A stretch of DNA of 64,000 nt from assembly GCA_017479425.1 (NCBI GenBank), contig JAFVCD010000044.1, positions 1-64,000 of the forward strand, written 5' to 3'. Position 1 is the first letter of the stretch. Every line of letters begins with the position of its first letter. The notes beneath the pieces are model-generated. The model made no database searches and was not told the DNA's origin. It saw only the letters and a list, made by a program, of their open reading frames with translations. Below are positions 31,351 through 39,550 of this stretch, in pieces. This DNA comes from Oscillospiraceae bacterium. GTDB taxonomy: Bacteria; Bacillota; Clostridia; Oscillospirales; Oscillospiraceae. A program made the position numbers and the translations under genes.

Positions 31351-34116
31351 ATGGATTACAACGCGACCCTGAATCTGCCGAAGACCGAATTCCCGATGCG
31401 TGCCGGTCTGCCCGCGCGCGAGCCGGGAATGCTCGAAAACTGGTATAAGCTCGATCTCTACCACGAGATGCTCAAGAGGAACGAGGGCAAGCCCAGCTTT
31501 ATCCTCCACGACGGCCCTCCGTTCTCCAACGGACACCTCCACATGGGCCACGCGCTCAACAAATCGATCAAGGATTTCATCGTCCGCTATAAGTCAATGG
31601 CGGGCTATAAGGCGCCCTTTACCCCCGGCTGGGATAACCACGGAATGCCCATCGAGAGCGCCATCATAAAGCAGCAGAAGCTTAACCGCAAGGCTATGAC
31701 CATCCCCGAATTCCGCACCGCCTGCCATGAGTTTGCGCAGAACTTCGTAAACATCCAGCGCGATGAGTTCAAGCGCCTCGGCTTTGTCGGCGACTGGGAT
31801 CTGCCTTACCTCACGATGGAGCCGAAGTTCGAGGCCGAGGAGGTCAAGGTGTTCGGCAAGATGTATGAGAAGGGCTACATCTACAAGGGCAAAAAGCCTG
31901 TCTATTGGTGCCCCTCCGACGAAACCGCTCTTGCCGAGGCTGAGATCGAGTACAAGGACGATAAGGTCACCACCATCTTCGTAAAGTTCCGCGTTACCGA
32001 CGATAAGGGACTGCTCGGCGGAATCGACCTCAGCAACACCTATTTCGTGATCTGGACGACTACAACATGGACTATCCCCGGCAACCTCGCAATCTGCCTG
32101 AATCCGGGTCTTGAATACTGCGTTGTCGAGGCGTCGAACGGCGAAAACTATATCATGGCGCAGGAGCTCTGCGACAGCGTTCTCAAAAAAGCCGGACTTG
32201 AGAGAGTCAAAACTCTTGCCGCGTTCAAGGGCGCAGAGATGGAGCTTATGACCGCTCGCCATCCGCTCTTCGAGCGCGATTCCCTCGTCATCCTCGGCGA
32301 GCACGTCACTCTCGATGCCGGTACCGGCTGCGTTCACACCGCGCCCGCCTACGGCGCGGACGACTACAATGTCTGCCGTAAATATCCGCAGATCCCGTCC
32401 GGCCGCGACCTTGTTGTAAATGTTGACGATAACGGCCGCTTTAACACCGCCGGCGGCAAGTACGAGGGCCTCAAGGTTCTCGAGGCGCACGCGCCCATCT
32501 TCGCAGACCTCGTCGCCGCGAACGCGATCCTCGCCTCCGAGGACATCGTCCACAGCTATCCGCACTGCTGGAGATGCAAAAATCCGATCATCTTCCGCGC
32601 CACCGATCAGTGGTTCTGCTCCGTCGACGCCTTCAAGAACGAGGCTGTCGCTGCCGCAGAGAGCGTAAAGTGGCTGCCCGAGTGGGGCTGCGAGCGCATT
32701 TCCGGTATGATCCGCGAGCGCGCCGACTGGTGCATCTCGCGCCAGCGCCACTGGGGTCTGCCGATCCCCGTATTCTATTGCGAGGACTGCGGCAAGCCCG
32801 TCTGCACCGCCGAAACGATCAACAAAATCAGCGAGATCTTCCGCGCCGAGGGCTCGAACGCGTGGTTCATCAAGGAAGCGAGCGAGCTTCTGCCCGAGGG
32901 CTTTGCCTGCCCGCACTGCGGCGGCAAGACCTTCACGAAGGAAACCGATACGCTCGACGGCTGGTTCGATTCCGGCTCTACCCATATCGCGTCCATGGAG
33001 CTTGACGCTCCCGGCTGCTGGCCCGCCGACCTCTATATGGAGGGCGGAGATCAGTACCGCGGCTGGTTCCAGTCCTCGCTTCTCACCGCTGTCGCCGTAA
33101 AGGGCAAGGCGCCGTACCGCGCCGTTCTGACCCACGGCTGGACTGTCGACGGCGAGGGCAAGCAGATGCACAAGTCCCTCGGCAACGGCGTCGCCCCCGA
33201 GGACGTAATAAAGAAATACGGCGCAGACCTCGTCCGCCTCTGGGCGGCAAGCGCCGACTACCGCCAGGATATGCGCGTGAGCGAGAATATCCTCAAGCAG
33301 CTCTCCGATAAGTACCTCAAGATCCGCAACACCGCTCGCTACATCCTCGGCAATCTCGACGGCTTCGATCCGAACGCCGCTCTCGGCTATGACGAGATGC
33401 TCCCGCTTGACAAGTGGGCGCTCGGCGCGGTCGAGGAGCTCAGGGCGAAGTGCATAGCAGCATACGATAAGTATGAGTTCCACGCGGTGAGCTACGCGAT
33501 CCACAATTTCTGCGTTGTCGAGATGTCGAGCTTCTATCTCGACGTCATCAAGGACCGCCTCTACTGCGACGGCAAGGATTCTGTTTCCCGCAGGAGCGCC
33601 CAGACCGCAATCTGGACTATCCTCGACGAGATGGTGCGCCTCATCGCGCCGATCCTCGCCTTCACTGCCGATGAGATCTGGCTCGCCATGCCTCACAAGG
33701 CCGGCGACGATGTGAGAAACGTCGCTCTCAACGATATGCCCGCGGCGCATCCCGAGTGGGTGCTCTCCGACGAGGATAAGGAGAAGTGGGGCTTTGCGCT
33801 CACCCTGCGCGGCGAGGCGCTCAAGGCGCTCGAGGAAAAGCGCGCCGACAAGACCATCGGCAAGCCGCTCGACGCTGAGATCGAGGTCACCCTCACCGAG
33901 GACGAGAAGTCGAAGCTCGATACCTATAACCTCGACCTTGCGGAGCTGTTCATCGTGAGCCGAGTAGACGTCTCCGTCGGCGAGCATGGAGTAAATGCAG
34001 AGCCCTGCGATAACGAGAAGTGCCCGCGCTGCTGGAGAAGAGACCGCTCTGTCGGAGAGGTCAAGGCGCACCCGGAGCTTTGCAGAAGATGCGCCGAGGT
34101 TGTCTACCCCGACTGA
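31351..34116 (+). CDS. ileS: Isoleucyl-tRNA synthetase
   Basis: The 921-residue class I synthetase has the HIGH-type motif H-M-G-H near residue 57-60 in G-H-L-H-M-G-H-A-L-N, the CP1 editing domain with W-T-T-T-T-W-T-I-P, a KMSKS-type loop reading K-Q-M-H-K-S-L-G-N near residue 605, and a C-terminal zinc motif C-P-R-C ... C-R-R-C (about 893-914). It charges tRNA-Ile and edits Val. It shows the codon bias of a highly expressed gene. It lies between divIVA and lspA, a common order in Firmicutes. Confidence 0.98.
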   Translation: MDYNATLNLPKTEFPMRAGLPAREPGMLENWYKLDLYHEMLKRNEGKPSFILHDGPPFSNGHLHMGHALNKSIKDFIVRYKSMAGYKAPFTPGWDNHGMPIESAIIKQQKLNRKAMTIPEFRTACHEFAQNFVNIQRDEFKRLGFVGDWDLPYLTMEPKFEAEEVKVFGKMYEKGYIYKGKKPVYWCPSDETALAEAEIEYKDDKVTTIFVKFRVTDDKGLLGGIDLSNTYFVIWTTTTWTIPGNLAICLNPGLEYCVVEASNGENYIMAQELCDSVLKKAGLERVKTLAAFKGAEMELMTARHPLFERDSLVILGEHVTLDAGTGCVHTAPAYGADDYNVCRKYPQIPSGRDLVVNVDDNGRFNTAGGKYEGLKVLEAHAPIFADLVAANAILASEDIVHSYPHCWRCKNPIIFRATDQWFCSVDAFKNEAVAAAESVKWLPEWGCERISGMIRERADWCISRQRHWGLPIPVFYCEDCGKPVCTAETINKISEIFRAEGSNAWFIKEASELLPEGFACPHCGGKTFTKETDTLDGWFDSGSTHIASMELDAPGCWPADLYMEGGDQYRGWFQSSLLTAVAVKGKAPYRAVLTHGWTVDGEGKQMHKSLGNGVAPEDVIKKYGADLVRLWAASADYRQDMRVSENILKQLSDKYLKIRNTARYILGNLDGFDPNAALGYDEMLPLDKWALGAVEELRAKCIAAYDKYEFHAVSYAIHNFCVVEMSSFYLDVIKDRLYCDGKDSVSRRSAQTAIWTILDEMVRLIAPILAFTADEIWLAMPHKAGDDVRNVALNDMPAAHPEWVLSDEDKEKWGFALTLRGEALKALEEKRADKTIGKPLDAEIEVTLTEDEKSKLDTYNLDLAELFIVSRVDVSVGEHGVNAEPCDNEKCPRCWRRDRSVGEVKAHPELCRRCAEVVYPD

Positions 34117-34134
34117 TAAAAAACGGAGTTTTCG

Positions 34135-34608
34135 ATGGAGTACATTCTTATCGCCCTTGCCGCCTGCTTTCTCGATCAGCTTGTGAAGTTTCTCGTTGCG
34201 AGCAATTTCGACTGGAACGACTCGATAACGCTTATTCCGGGGCTTCTCAGCATCACAAAGCGCGCGAATACCGGCATGGCGCTCAGTATGCTCGAGGGTA
34301 AAACGCTCTTTCTCGGCATCGTCAGCGCTATTGTCAGCGTGGTGCTGATCGTGATAATCCTGCGCTGGAAAATGCCGAAGTGGGAGCGCCTCGCCATAGC
34401 CTGCGTGCTCGGCGGCGCTCTCGGAAATATGATCGACAGGCTCTTTTTCGGCTATGTTGTTGATATGATCGACGTGCGTATCTTTACCTTCAACGTTGCG
34501 GATGCGTTCATCACCTGCGGCGCGGCGGCATTCGTCATTCTCTATCTCATCCGCAGCATAAAAGAGGAAAAAGAGGGCAAAAGCGGGGATAAAAACGGTG
34601 AAAACTGA
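34135..34608 (+). CDS. lspA: Lipoprotein signal peptidase (signal peptidase II)
   Basis: The 157-residue membrane protein has four hydrophobic segments and the two aspartate-bearing motifs of LspA, G-N-M-I-D-R-L near residue 97-103 and F-N-V-A-D-A-F near 119-125. It cleaves the signal peptide of diacylglyceryl-modified prolipoproteins, of which this window encodes several (46151, 50109, 56012, 57023). It starts 18 bp after ileS and overlaps rluD by 11 bp. Confidence 0.96.
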   Translation: MEYILIALAACFLDQLVKFLVASNFDWNDSITLIPGLLSITKRANTGMALSMLEGKTLFLGIVSAIVSVVLIVIILRWKMPKWERLAIACVLGGALGNMIDRLFFGYVVDMIDVRIFTFNVADAFITCGAAAFVILYLIRSIKEEKEGKSGDKNGEN

Positions 34609-35500
34609 GATAATCTCTAATAAAAAAGGCGTCCGGTTGGACGCCTTTTTGGCTGAGAGCCTGCCCGATTTATCGCGCAGCTTCATCACGAAGCTCATTG
34701 AGGACGGGCTTGTCACGAAAAACGGAAAAGCGCTGAAAAAGAGCTATAAGACCGAGGAGGGCGACGTTTTCGAGGTCGAAATCCCCGCGCCTGAGCCGCT
34801 CAAGGTAGAGGCGGAGGATATTCCGCTCGACGTTGTCTACGAGGACGACGATCTCATCGTGATAAACAAGCCGAAGGGCATGGTCGTCCACCCCGCGCCG
34901 GGTCACGCCGGCGGCACGCTCGTGAACGCGCTCATGGCGCACTGCGGCGACTCGCTCTCAGGCATAAACGGCGTAATACGCCCGGGAATAGTCCACCGCA
35001 TAGACAAGGACACCTCGGGGCTGCTGATCGCCGCGAAAAACGACGCCGCGCACGCGTATCTTGCCGAGCAGCTCAAGGATCACTCGCTCTCGCGCACCTA
35101 TGAATGCGTGGTTATCGGGAATATGCGCGAAGATCGCGGCACCGTCGACGCGCCGATAGGCCGCCACCCGACTGACCGCAAAAAGCAGTGCGTTACCGAG
35201 AAAAATTCGCGCTCTGCCGTTACCCACTGGGAGGTCATCGCGCGCTATCCGGGATATACACATATCAGATGCCGCCTTGAAACGGGGAGAACGCACCAGA
35301 TCAGAGTCCATATGGCGTATATCGGACACCCGATTCTGGGTGATACTGTCTACGGCGCTAAAAAACCGGTCGCGTGGCTCGAGGGTCAGTGCCTCCATGC
35401 TAAAAAACTGCGTTTCCGCCACCCGAAAACGGGCGAGGAGATGGAGCTTGAATGCCCGCTGCCGGACTATTTCGAGGAAACGCTCAGAAGAATAAAGTAA
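34598..35500 (+). CDS. rluD: Ribosomal large subunit pseudouridine synthase, RluD type
   Basis: This 300-residue protein has an N-terminal S4 RNA-binding domain (about 10-75: V-R-L-D-A-F-L-A), and the RluA-family catalytic motif H-R-I-D-K-D-T-S-G near residue 134-142 with the nucleophilic Asp. It isomerises uridines in 23S rRNA. The GTG start at 34598 lies inside the end of lspA and gives the expected N-terminus, so the two are translationally coupled. Its terminator carries the repeat element described at 35499-35717. Confidence 0.93.
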   Translation: MKTEIISNKKGVRLDAFLAESLPDLSRSFITKLIEDGLVTKNGKALKKSYKTEEGDVFEVEIPAPEPLKVEAEDIPLDVVYEDDDLIVINKPKGMVVHPAPGHAGGTLVNALMAHCGDSLSGINGVIRPGIVHRIDKDTSGLLIAAKNDAAHAYLAEQLKDHSLSRTYECVVIGNMREDRGTVDAPIGRHPTDRKKQCVTEKNSRSAVTHWEVIARYPGYTHIRCRLETGRTHQIRVHMAYIGHPILGDTVYGAKKPVAWLEGQCLHAKKLRFRHPKTGEEMELECPLPDYFEETLRRIK

Positions 35501-35526
35501 ACCCGACTGATTTTTCAGCCGGGTTT
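35499..35526 (+). terminator. rluD terminator palindrome (left copy flanking repeat A)
   Basis: AAACCCGACTGA and TCAGCCGGGTTT form a 12-bp stem with one mismatch. It directly follows the rluD stop. An almost exact inverted copy lies at 35690-35717 on the far side of the repeat. Confidence 0.75.
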
Positions 35527-35689
35527 CAATGCGTCGACAAAGTCTCCGCATCGAACATATTTTGCGCTCTGAGAGCGCAAAATATGACGCCTGCGGGCGG
35601 ATTATGCGACGTGAAGGGGCCTCTCGGCCGGCCCCTTCACAGAACCCCGCCTCCTTTATCCAACGCTTTTCATTTTTGTCTGCAGTCTG
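35527..35689 (-). mobile_element. 163-bp interspersed repeat, copy A (MITE-like, non-coding)
   Basis: This 163-bp segment is repeated in inverse orientation at 62411-62573, with exactly the same length and six base differences. It contains two strong stems: CATATTTTGCGCTC / GAGCGCAAAATATG (35556-35569 and 35573-35586, 14 bp) and GTGAAGGGGCC / GGCCCCTTCAC (35611-35621 and 35630-35640, 11 bp). Two of the six differences fall in the 3-base loop of the first stem and none falls in a stem. No reading frame of note is present. It is flanked on both sides by copies of the local terminator palindrome, as if that palindrome was the target site and was duplicated. Confidence 0.75.
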
Positions 35690-35717
35690 AAACCCGGCTG
35701 AAAAATCAGCCGGGTTT
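35690..35717 (-). terminator. Terminator palindrome of the patatin operon (right copy flanking repeat A)
   Basis: AAACCCGGCTGA and TCAGCCGGGTTT pair perfectly (12 bp). It lies 4 bp after the stop codon of the convergent patatin-like gene and reads as the inverted copy of 35499-35526 with one change. Confidence 0.75.
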
Positions 35718-35721
35718 TTCG

Positions 35722-36561
35722 TTATTTCACAAACTCCAGAATCGGCTCGCCGTCGCGGAAGCCTTTGTAGTATAGACTCAGCAGCGCCGCCTTGTCGCGC
35801 GTGAGCGTGTCCACGCCGCAGGTGTCGTCCGGTGCAAGAATCAGCACCTTGCCCGCCTTTTCAAGCTCCTTCGCCTTTTCGACCGAGGCGTTGTAGCGCG
35901 GGGCGCGGAGTATGAGATTCTTTGCAGCGAGGGGATACTGCTTCGAGATGAGCGAGGCGAAAAGCTCATCCTTGCCGACCTGCCGCGGTCTGTCCTTCGG
36001 CTTCGAGAGGAGAACTATCACCTTGTCGCAGCCAAGCTCCAGCGCCTTTACCACCGGAACGGGATCGGCAAGCGCGCCGTCAAAATAGCGCCTGCCGCCT
36101 ATCGGATAGGGCTTGCAGATAAAGGGGATGGCGCTCGAGGCCTTCATAATATCGTAGTTGTTGCGCGAGATGTCGGACTTTGTAAAATACTTCGGTATGC
36201 CGCTGTCGGCGTCCGAGGCGACTACGATGAATTCCGCAGGATTTGCCGCGATTGCGTCATAGTCGAGAGGAAATTCGCCGTCCTCGTTCGAGAGGATGGA
36301 GTAGGGGTAGTCGAGATTGATGTAGGAGCCGAGGCGGGCAAAATTTCCCATGCTCATGTACTCCTTGCGGAAGGTGTACTCCGTGTAAAAGGTGAGTAGC
36401 CTGCCGCGCTGAGAGGCGAGGTAGGTCGCAAGATTCGCGCTTCCGGCGCTCACTCCGATGCAGAGGTCAGCCTTAACGCCCTCGTCCATAATTCTGTCGA
36501 GCACGCCGGCGGAGTAGATATCCCTGAGGCCGCCGCCGACGTCAACTATTCCGAGCTTCAT
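35722..36561 (-). CDS. Patatin-like phospholipase
   Basis: The 279-residue protein has the patatin oxyanion motif G-G-G-L-R-D near residue 9-14, the nucleophile elbow G-V-S-A-G-S with Ser38, and the D-G-A motif in Y-F-D-G-A-L-A-D-P, completing the Ser-Asp dyad. It is predicted to hydrolyse acyl esters of lipids; no signal peptide is seen, so it acts inside the cell. The ATG at 36561 is preferred because it starts the conserved domain and follows GGAAG. It overlaps the DUF3783 gene by 4 bp and ends the Rrf2-headed operon. Confidence 0.9.
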   Translation of the reverse strand: MKLGIVDVGGGLRDIYSAGVLDRIMDEGVKADLCIGVSAGSANLATYLASQRGRLLTFYTEYTFRKEYMSMGNFARLGSYINLDYPYSILSNEDGEFPLDYDAIAANPAEFIVVASDADSGIPKYFTKSDISRNNYDIMKASSAIPFICKPYPIGGRRYFDGALADPVPVVKALELGCDKVIVLLSKPKDRPRQVGKDELFASLISKQYPLAAKNLILRAPRYNASVEKAKELEKAGKVLILAPDDTCGVDTLTRDKAALLSLYYKGFRDGEPILEFVK

Positions 36562-36914
36562 TGTTTTTTCGCTTCCTTTGTTTTGAGTGATTGTCTCTCG
36601 CGGCACAGCTCCTTGTAAAGCGCGGCGACAGTCCAGCCCATGTTCGTGGGCGTGGAGACCGCCTTCAGAGAGCCGATTCCGGCGCTTCTGAGGCTTACGA
36701 GCGCCGCGTCGAGCTCCTTTGAGGAGATTCCGTGAAAGATTATGAGGTTTTCGGGTATTTTCTCGCCCGCTTTGAACCTGCCCTGCAGTATTTCGCCGAC
36801 TGTCGAGCCGGTTTTACTCTCGTCGAGCGCGAGAACGGGCAGACTGAGAGCCGATTTTATCGCCTCAAGGTCGCCTCCCGCGGCGACGATGGCGCATTTA
36901 CTGAGCGTAATCAT
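36558..36914 (-). CDS. DUF3783-like small protein
   Basis: A 118-residue protein with an alternating alpha/beta pattern and I-I-F-H-G-I-S-S-K-E-L-D near residue 58-69, resembling the DUF3783 family found in Clostridia. There is no signal peptide or membrane helix and no catalytic motif that I can recognise. The gene overlaps msrA by 17 bp and the patatin-like gene by 4 bp, so it is part of the methionine sulfoxide repair operon. Its role is unknown. Confidence 0.7.
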   Translation of the reverse strand: MITLSKCAIVAAGGDLEAIKSALSLPVLALDESKTGSTVGEILQGRFKAGEKIPENLIIFHGISSKELDAALVSLRSAGIGSLKAVSTPTNMGWTVAALYKELCRERQSLKTKEAKKQ

Positions 36915-37413
36915 TTGGGTCGACCCCCTTTACCCAATCAATGGCACTGAGGGGAACGTGGCAGTAGCCGCCGGGATTCTTGTCGAGGTACTTCTGATGG
37001 TACTCCTCGGCGGTGTAGAAGTTTCTGAGCGGCGCGCACTCCGTTACGACGGGGAGATTGCAGCTCTCTTCAAGCTTTGAGAGCTCCTCGCGGATTATCG
37101 GCTCGTCGGCTGGGTCGGTAAAATATACGCCGGTGCGGTACTGATTGCCGACGTCATGACCCTGGCGGTCAAGCACGGTCGGGTCGATAATGCGGAAGAA
37201 AAGGCGCAGCAGAGCGCGGAGCGGGAGCGAATCGCCGTAGACCACCCTGACGGTCTCGGCGTAGCCCGTGTCGCCCTTTTTGACAAGTGCATAGTAAGGA
37301 TTGTCGACCCTGCCGTTGGCGAAGCCGACCTCGGTGGAAAGCACGCCGCGGATATTGTCACAGTATTTCTGAACTCCCCAGTAGCAGCCGCCGGCGAGAT
37401 AAATTTCCTTCAT
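36898..37413 (-). CDS. msrA: Peptide methionine-S-sulfoxide reductase MsrA
   Basis: The 171-residue protein has the active-site motif G-G-C-Y-W-G with Cys10 near the N-terminus, and G-D-T-G-Y-A-E-T-V-R-V near residue 47-57. It reduces methionine-S-sulfoxide in proteins, and the Phe of the usual G-C-F-W-G is Tyr here. It overlaps fRMsr by 4 bp, which couples repair of protein-bound and free methionine sulfoxide. No MsrB is present in the operon. Confidence 0.95.
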   Translation of the reverse strand: MKEIYLAGGCYWGVQKYCDNIRGVLSTEVGFANGRVDNPYYALVKKGDTGYAETVRVVYGDSLPLRALLRLFFRIIDPTVLDRQGHDVGNQYRTGVYFTDPADEPIIREELSKLEESCNLPVVTECAPLRNFYTAEEYHQKYLDKNPGGYCHVPLSAIDWVKGVDPNDYAQ

Positions 37414-37844
37414 GAGAGCACCTCGAATTCCTTTGCGATCGCCTCGAAGAGCGCTAAATCATCCTCGCTAAAGCGCCCAAGAACCGGCGAATCTATGTCG
37501 AGAACGGCGAAGATCTCGCCGTTTTTGTTCCTTACCGGCACCACGACCTCACTCTGCGACGCGCTGTCGCAGGCGATGTGTCCCGGAAAAGCGTGAACGT
37601 CCGGCACAAGCTGGCTCCTGCCCGCGTCAAGCGCCGTTCCGCACACGCCCCTTCCGCGCTTTATTCGGGTGCAGGCGACCTTGCCCTGAAAGGGGCCGAG
37701 AACGAGATCACCGTCAACTACGCGGTAGAAGCCCGCCCAGTTGAGGTCGGGCAGAGAGTAAAAGATCGCGGCGGAGGTATTCGCCATCGCAACGATGGGA
37801 TCAGTCTCGCCCTCGAGAATCGAGCGCACCTGCTTTATTAACAT
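37410..37844 (-). CDS. Free methionine-(R)-sulfoxide reductase (GAF domain)
   Basis: A 144-residue GAF-domain protein with three cysteines at 58, 68 and 92 in the segments V-A-C-T-R-I, G-V-C-G-T and H-I-A-C-D. Their spacing (10 and 24) equals that of Cys84, Cys94 and Cys118 of E. coli fRMsr, which strongly supports the assignment over a sensory GAF protein. The enzyme reduces free Met-R-O using thioredoxin. It lies 1 bp after the Rrf2 gene and overlaps msrA. Confidence 0.92.
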   Translation of the reverse strand: MLIKQVRSILEGETDPIVAMANTSAAIFYSLPDLNWAGFYRVVDGDLVLGPFQGKVACTRIKRGRGVCGTALDAGRSQLVPDVHAFPGHIACDSASQSEVVVPVRNKNGEIFAVLDIDSPVLGRFSEDDLALFEAIAKEFEVLS

Positions 37845-37845
37845 C

Positions 37846-38277
37846 TCAGATCACCCAATCGTTTCCGGTATTCGGCTCGCCCATGAGGTCGCGAAGCGTG
37901 TAGCCGTCAAAAAAGTCGTTAATGAGCTTGTAGAGCTTTTCCCACATAGGCTTTGTGCGGCAATCCGGCATTCTGCGGCACTCCTTTGCCTCGGCGGAGA
38001 GGCAGGCGACCGGCGTGAGATCGCCCTCGGTAAGGCGAAGAATATCGCCGACGACGTAATCCTCCGGCGCCCGGGTGAGGCGATAGCCGCCGCCCTTGCC
38101 GCGCACTCCGTCCACAAGTCCGGCGCGCACGAGAGCCTTTATGATGCTCTCGAGATACTTTTCACTTATCTCCTGCCGCTCTGCAATATCGCGCAGAGGG
38201 ATGTAGCCCTTGCCGGTGTGCTCCGCAAGGTCGAGCATAACGCGAAGCGCATAGCGCCCTTTCGTGCTGATAAGCAT
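37846..38277 (-). CDS. Rrf2 family transcriptional regulator, Fe-S type
   Basis: The 143-residue protein starts M-L-I-S-T-K-G-R-Y-A-L-R and has the Rrf2 winged helix with S-E-K-Y-L-E-S-I near residue 38-45 and G-K-G-G-G-Y near 60-65. Three cysteines at 92, 100 and 106 sit where IscR holds its Fe-S cluster, although the first spacing is 8 rather than 6. It probably senses cluster status or oxidants and controls its own operon (fRMsr, msrA, DUF3783, patatin). A 5' extension of the frame to 38331 lacks a ribosome site; AAAGAGGG precedes the chosen ATG. Confidence 0.9.
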   Translation of the reverse strand: MLISTKGRYALRVMLDLAEHTGKGYIPLRDIAERQEISEKYLESIIKALVRAGLVDGVRGKGGGYRLTRAPEDYVVGDILRLTEGDLTPVACLSAEAKECRRMPDCRTKPMWEKLYKLINDFFDGYTLRDLMGEPNTGNDWVI

Positions 38278-38302
38278 AGCAAAAACCCTCTTTCCGCATA
38301 GG

Positions 38303-38348
38303 ATTATAGCATAAAAGGAAATCAAGGGCAAGCCCTTGATTTCCTTTT
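38303..38348 (-). promoter_or_regulatory. Promoter of the Rrf2 operon embedded in the terminator of the histidine kinase gene
   Basis: AAAAGGAAATCAAGGGC (38313-38329) and its exact inverse (38332-38348) form a very long stem that ends the kinase gene. On the minus strand TTGCCC, inside the stem, lies 17 bp before TATAAT (38308-38303), giving a promoter for the Rrf2 gene 26 bp upstream of its start codon. Confidence 0.6.
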
Positions 38349-39550
38349 TAAATAATCACTGTCATTTTTACCTTGCCGCCGGAGTATTCCGCGGTGATTT
38401 TGCCCTTGTGCGCCTCTGCGACCGCCTTTGCGATCGAAAGACCGATACCGTAGCCGGGCTTTTTCTCGCGGCTCTCGTCGCCGCGGTAGAAGCGGTCGAA
38501 CATATGCTTTACTGAGTCCTGAGTGACGTTTTCCGCGTCGTTTGTGACGGAAAGCACAATGCTTTTGCCGCTTTTATAAGCTTTAAGCTCGATATTACCG
38601 CCCTCGGGTGAGTACTTTATCGCGTTGTCGAGCAGTATCCCGACAAGCTGGCGGAGCGCCTTTTCGTCGCCGGTCACCTCGAGCATCGGCTCGGCGTCGA
38701 CGGTGAGCGCGCGGTTCTGCGTCTTTGCGAGCGCGACGAAGCTCTGCGCCGCGTCGACTACCATATCGGAGAAGGGGAAGGGGATAAAGCTCATCGACCT
38801 GTCCGTCTCCTCCATGCGGCTGAGGAATATGAGGTCGGCGGTGAGGTCAGAGAGACGCTTTGTCTGCGCCTTGATGTCGCGCGTCCATTCCGTTTCGCCG
38901 CCGTCAAGCTCCATGACCTCGGTGTCGGCGTTGATGATGGCGATCGGAGTTTTCAGCTCGTGACCCGCGTCGGTGATGAAGCGGCGCTGCTTTTCGTAGC
39001 TCTCGGCGATGGGCTTTGTTGCCCTGCCTGCCGCAAGGGAAACGACAAGGAACATAACGCCGAGCGCAACTACGGTCGTGACGGCGCTGATTATGAGAAA
39101 GCTCCCCGCCTGCTGCATATCGCGGGAAGTATCGACGAATACTACGAGGCTTGAGTCGCCCTTTTCGGTTACGAGATAGCGATATGAACCAAGCCAGCCT
39201 TTTTCCGCGCCCTTCTGAACTGCGCTTGCGGCAAGAGAGACGGCTTCTTCCTCATCGACCGCAGCGATAAACCCGAGGTCAGAGGACTCGACGGTGCCGT
39301 CGGAGGCGAGAGTTACGGAGAAAAAGCGCGTTTCAAAGGGCGTTTCCGGCGTCATATCGCGCTTTCCCATGTGCAAAAAATCCTTCGGAAAGCGCCCGTC
39401 AGAGCGCGAGATCATCGTCAGCATATTGTCAGCGCTGCCGATGACGGAGACATAATTTGCCACGTTAACAACGCCAATTATTACGACTAACAGCGCGGTT
39501 ATCGCCGTCATCGTGATGGCGACAAAGCGGCGGTTGAGCTTTTTAATCAT
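38348..39550 (-). CDS. Sensor histidine kinase (OmpR-partner type)
   Basis: A 400-residue kinase: membrane helix near residue 8-30, an extracellular segment (about 33-150), a second helix (about 155-178), then the H-box D-A-G-H-E-L-K-T-P with the phosphorylated His near 200, N-box L-L-D-N-A-I-K-Y-S and G-boxes G-Y-G-I-G-L-S. No clear HAMP domain lies between helix and H-box. The ATG at 39550 overlaps the response regulator gene by 4 bp; upstream codons in the same frame belong to that gene. The signal is unknown. Confidence 0.93.
   Translation of the reverse strand: MIKKLNRRFVAITMTAITALLVVIIGVVNVANYVSVIGSADNMLTMISRSDGRFPKDFLHMGKRDMTPETPFETRFFSVTLASDGTVESSDLGFIAAVDEEEAVSLAASAVQKGAEKGWLGSYRYLVTEKGDSSLVVFVDTSRDMQQAGSFLIISAVTTVVALGVMFLVVSLAAGRATKPIAESYEKQRRFITDAGHELKTPIAIINADTEVMELDGGETEWTRDIKAQTKRLSDLTADLIFLSRMEETDRSMSFIPFPFSDMVVDAAQSFVALAKTQNRALTVDAEPMLEVTGDEKALRQLVGILLDNAIKYSPEGGNIELKAYKSGKSIVLSVTNDAENVTQDSVKHMFDRFYRGDESREKKPGYGIGLSIAKAVAEAHKGKITAEYSGGKVKMTVII

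Noticed and set aside
31594-34716. A very long open frame on the minus strand opposite ileS and lspA (about 1,040 codons)
   Set aside because: It is antisense to two unambiguous genes, shows no recognisable domain, and such frames arise from the strong codon bias of GC-rich genes.
35527-35689. Small coding gene inside the 163-bp repeat
   Set aside because: No frame with a plausible start and ribosome site is conserved between the two copies; the sequence is dominated by palindromes.
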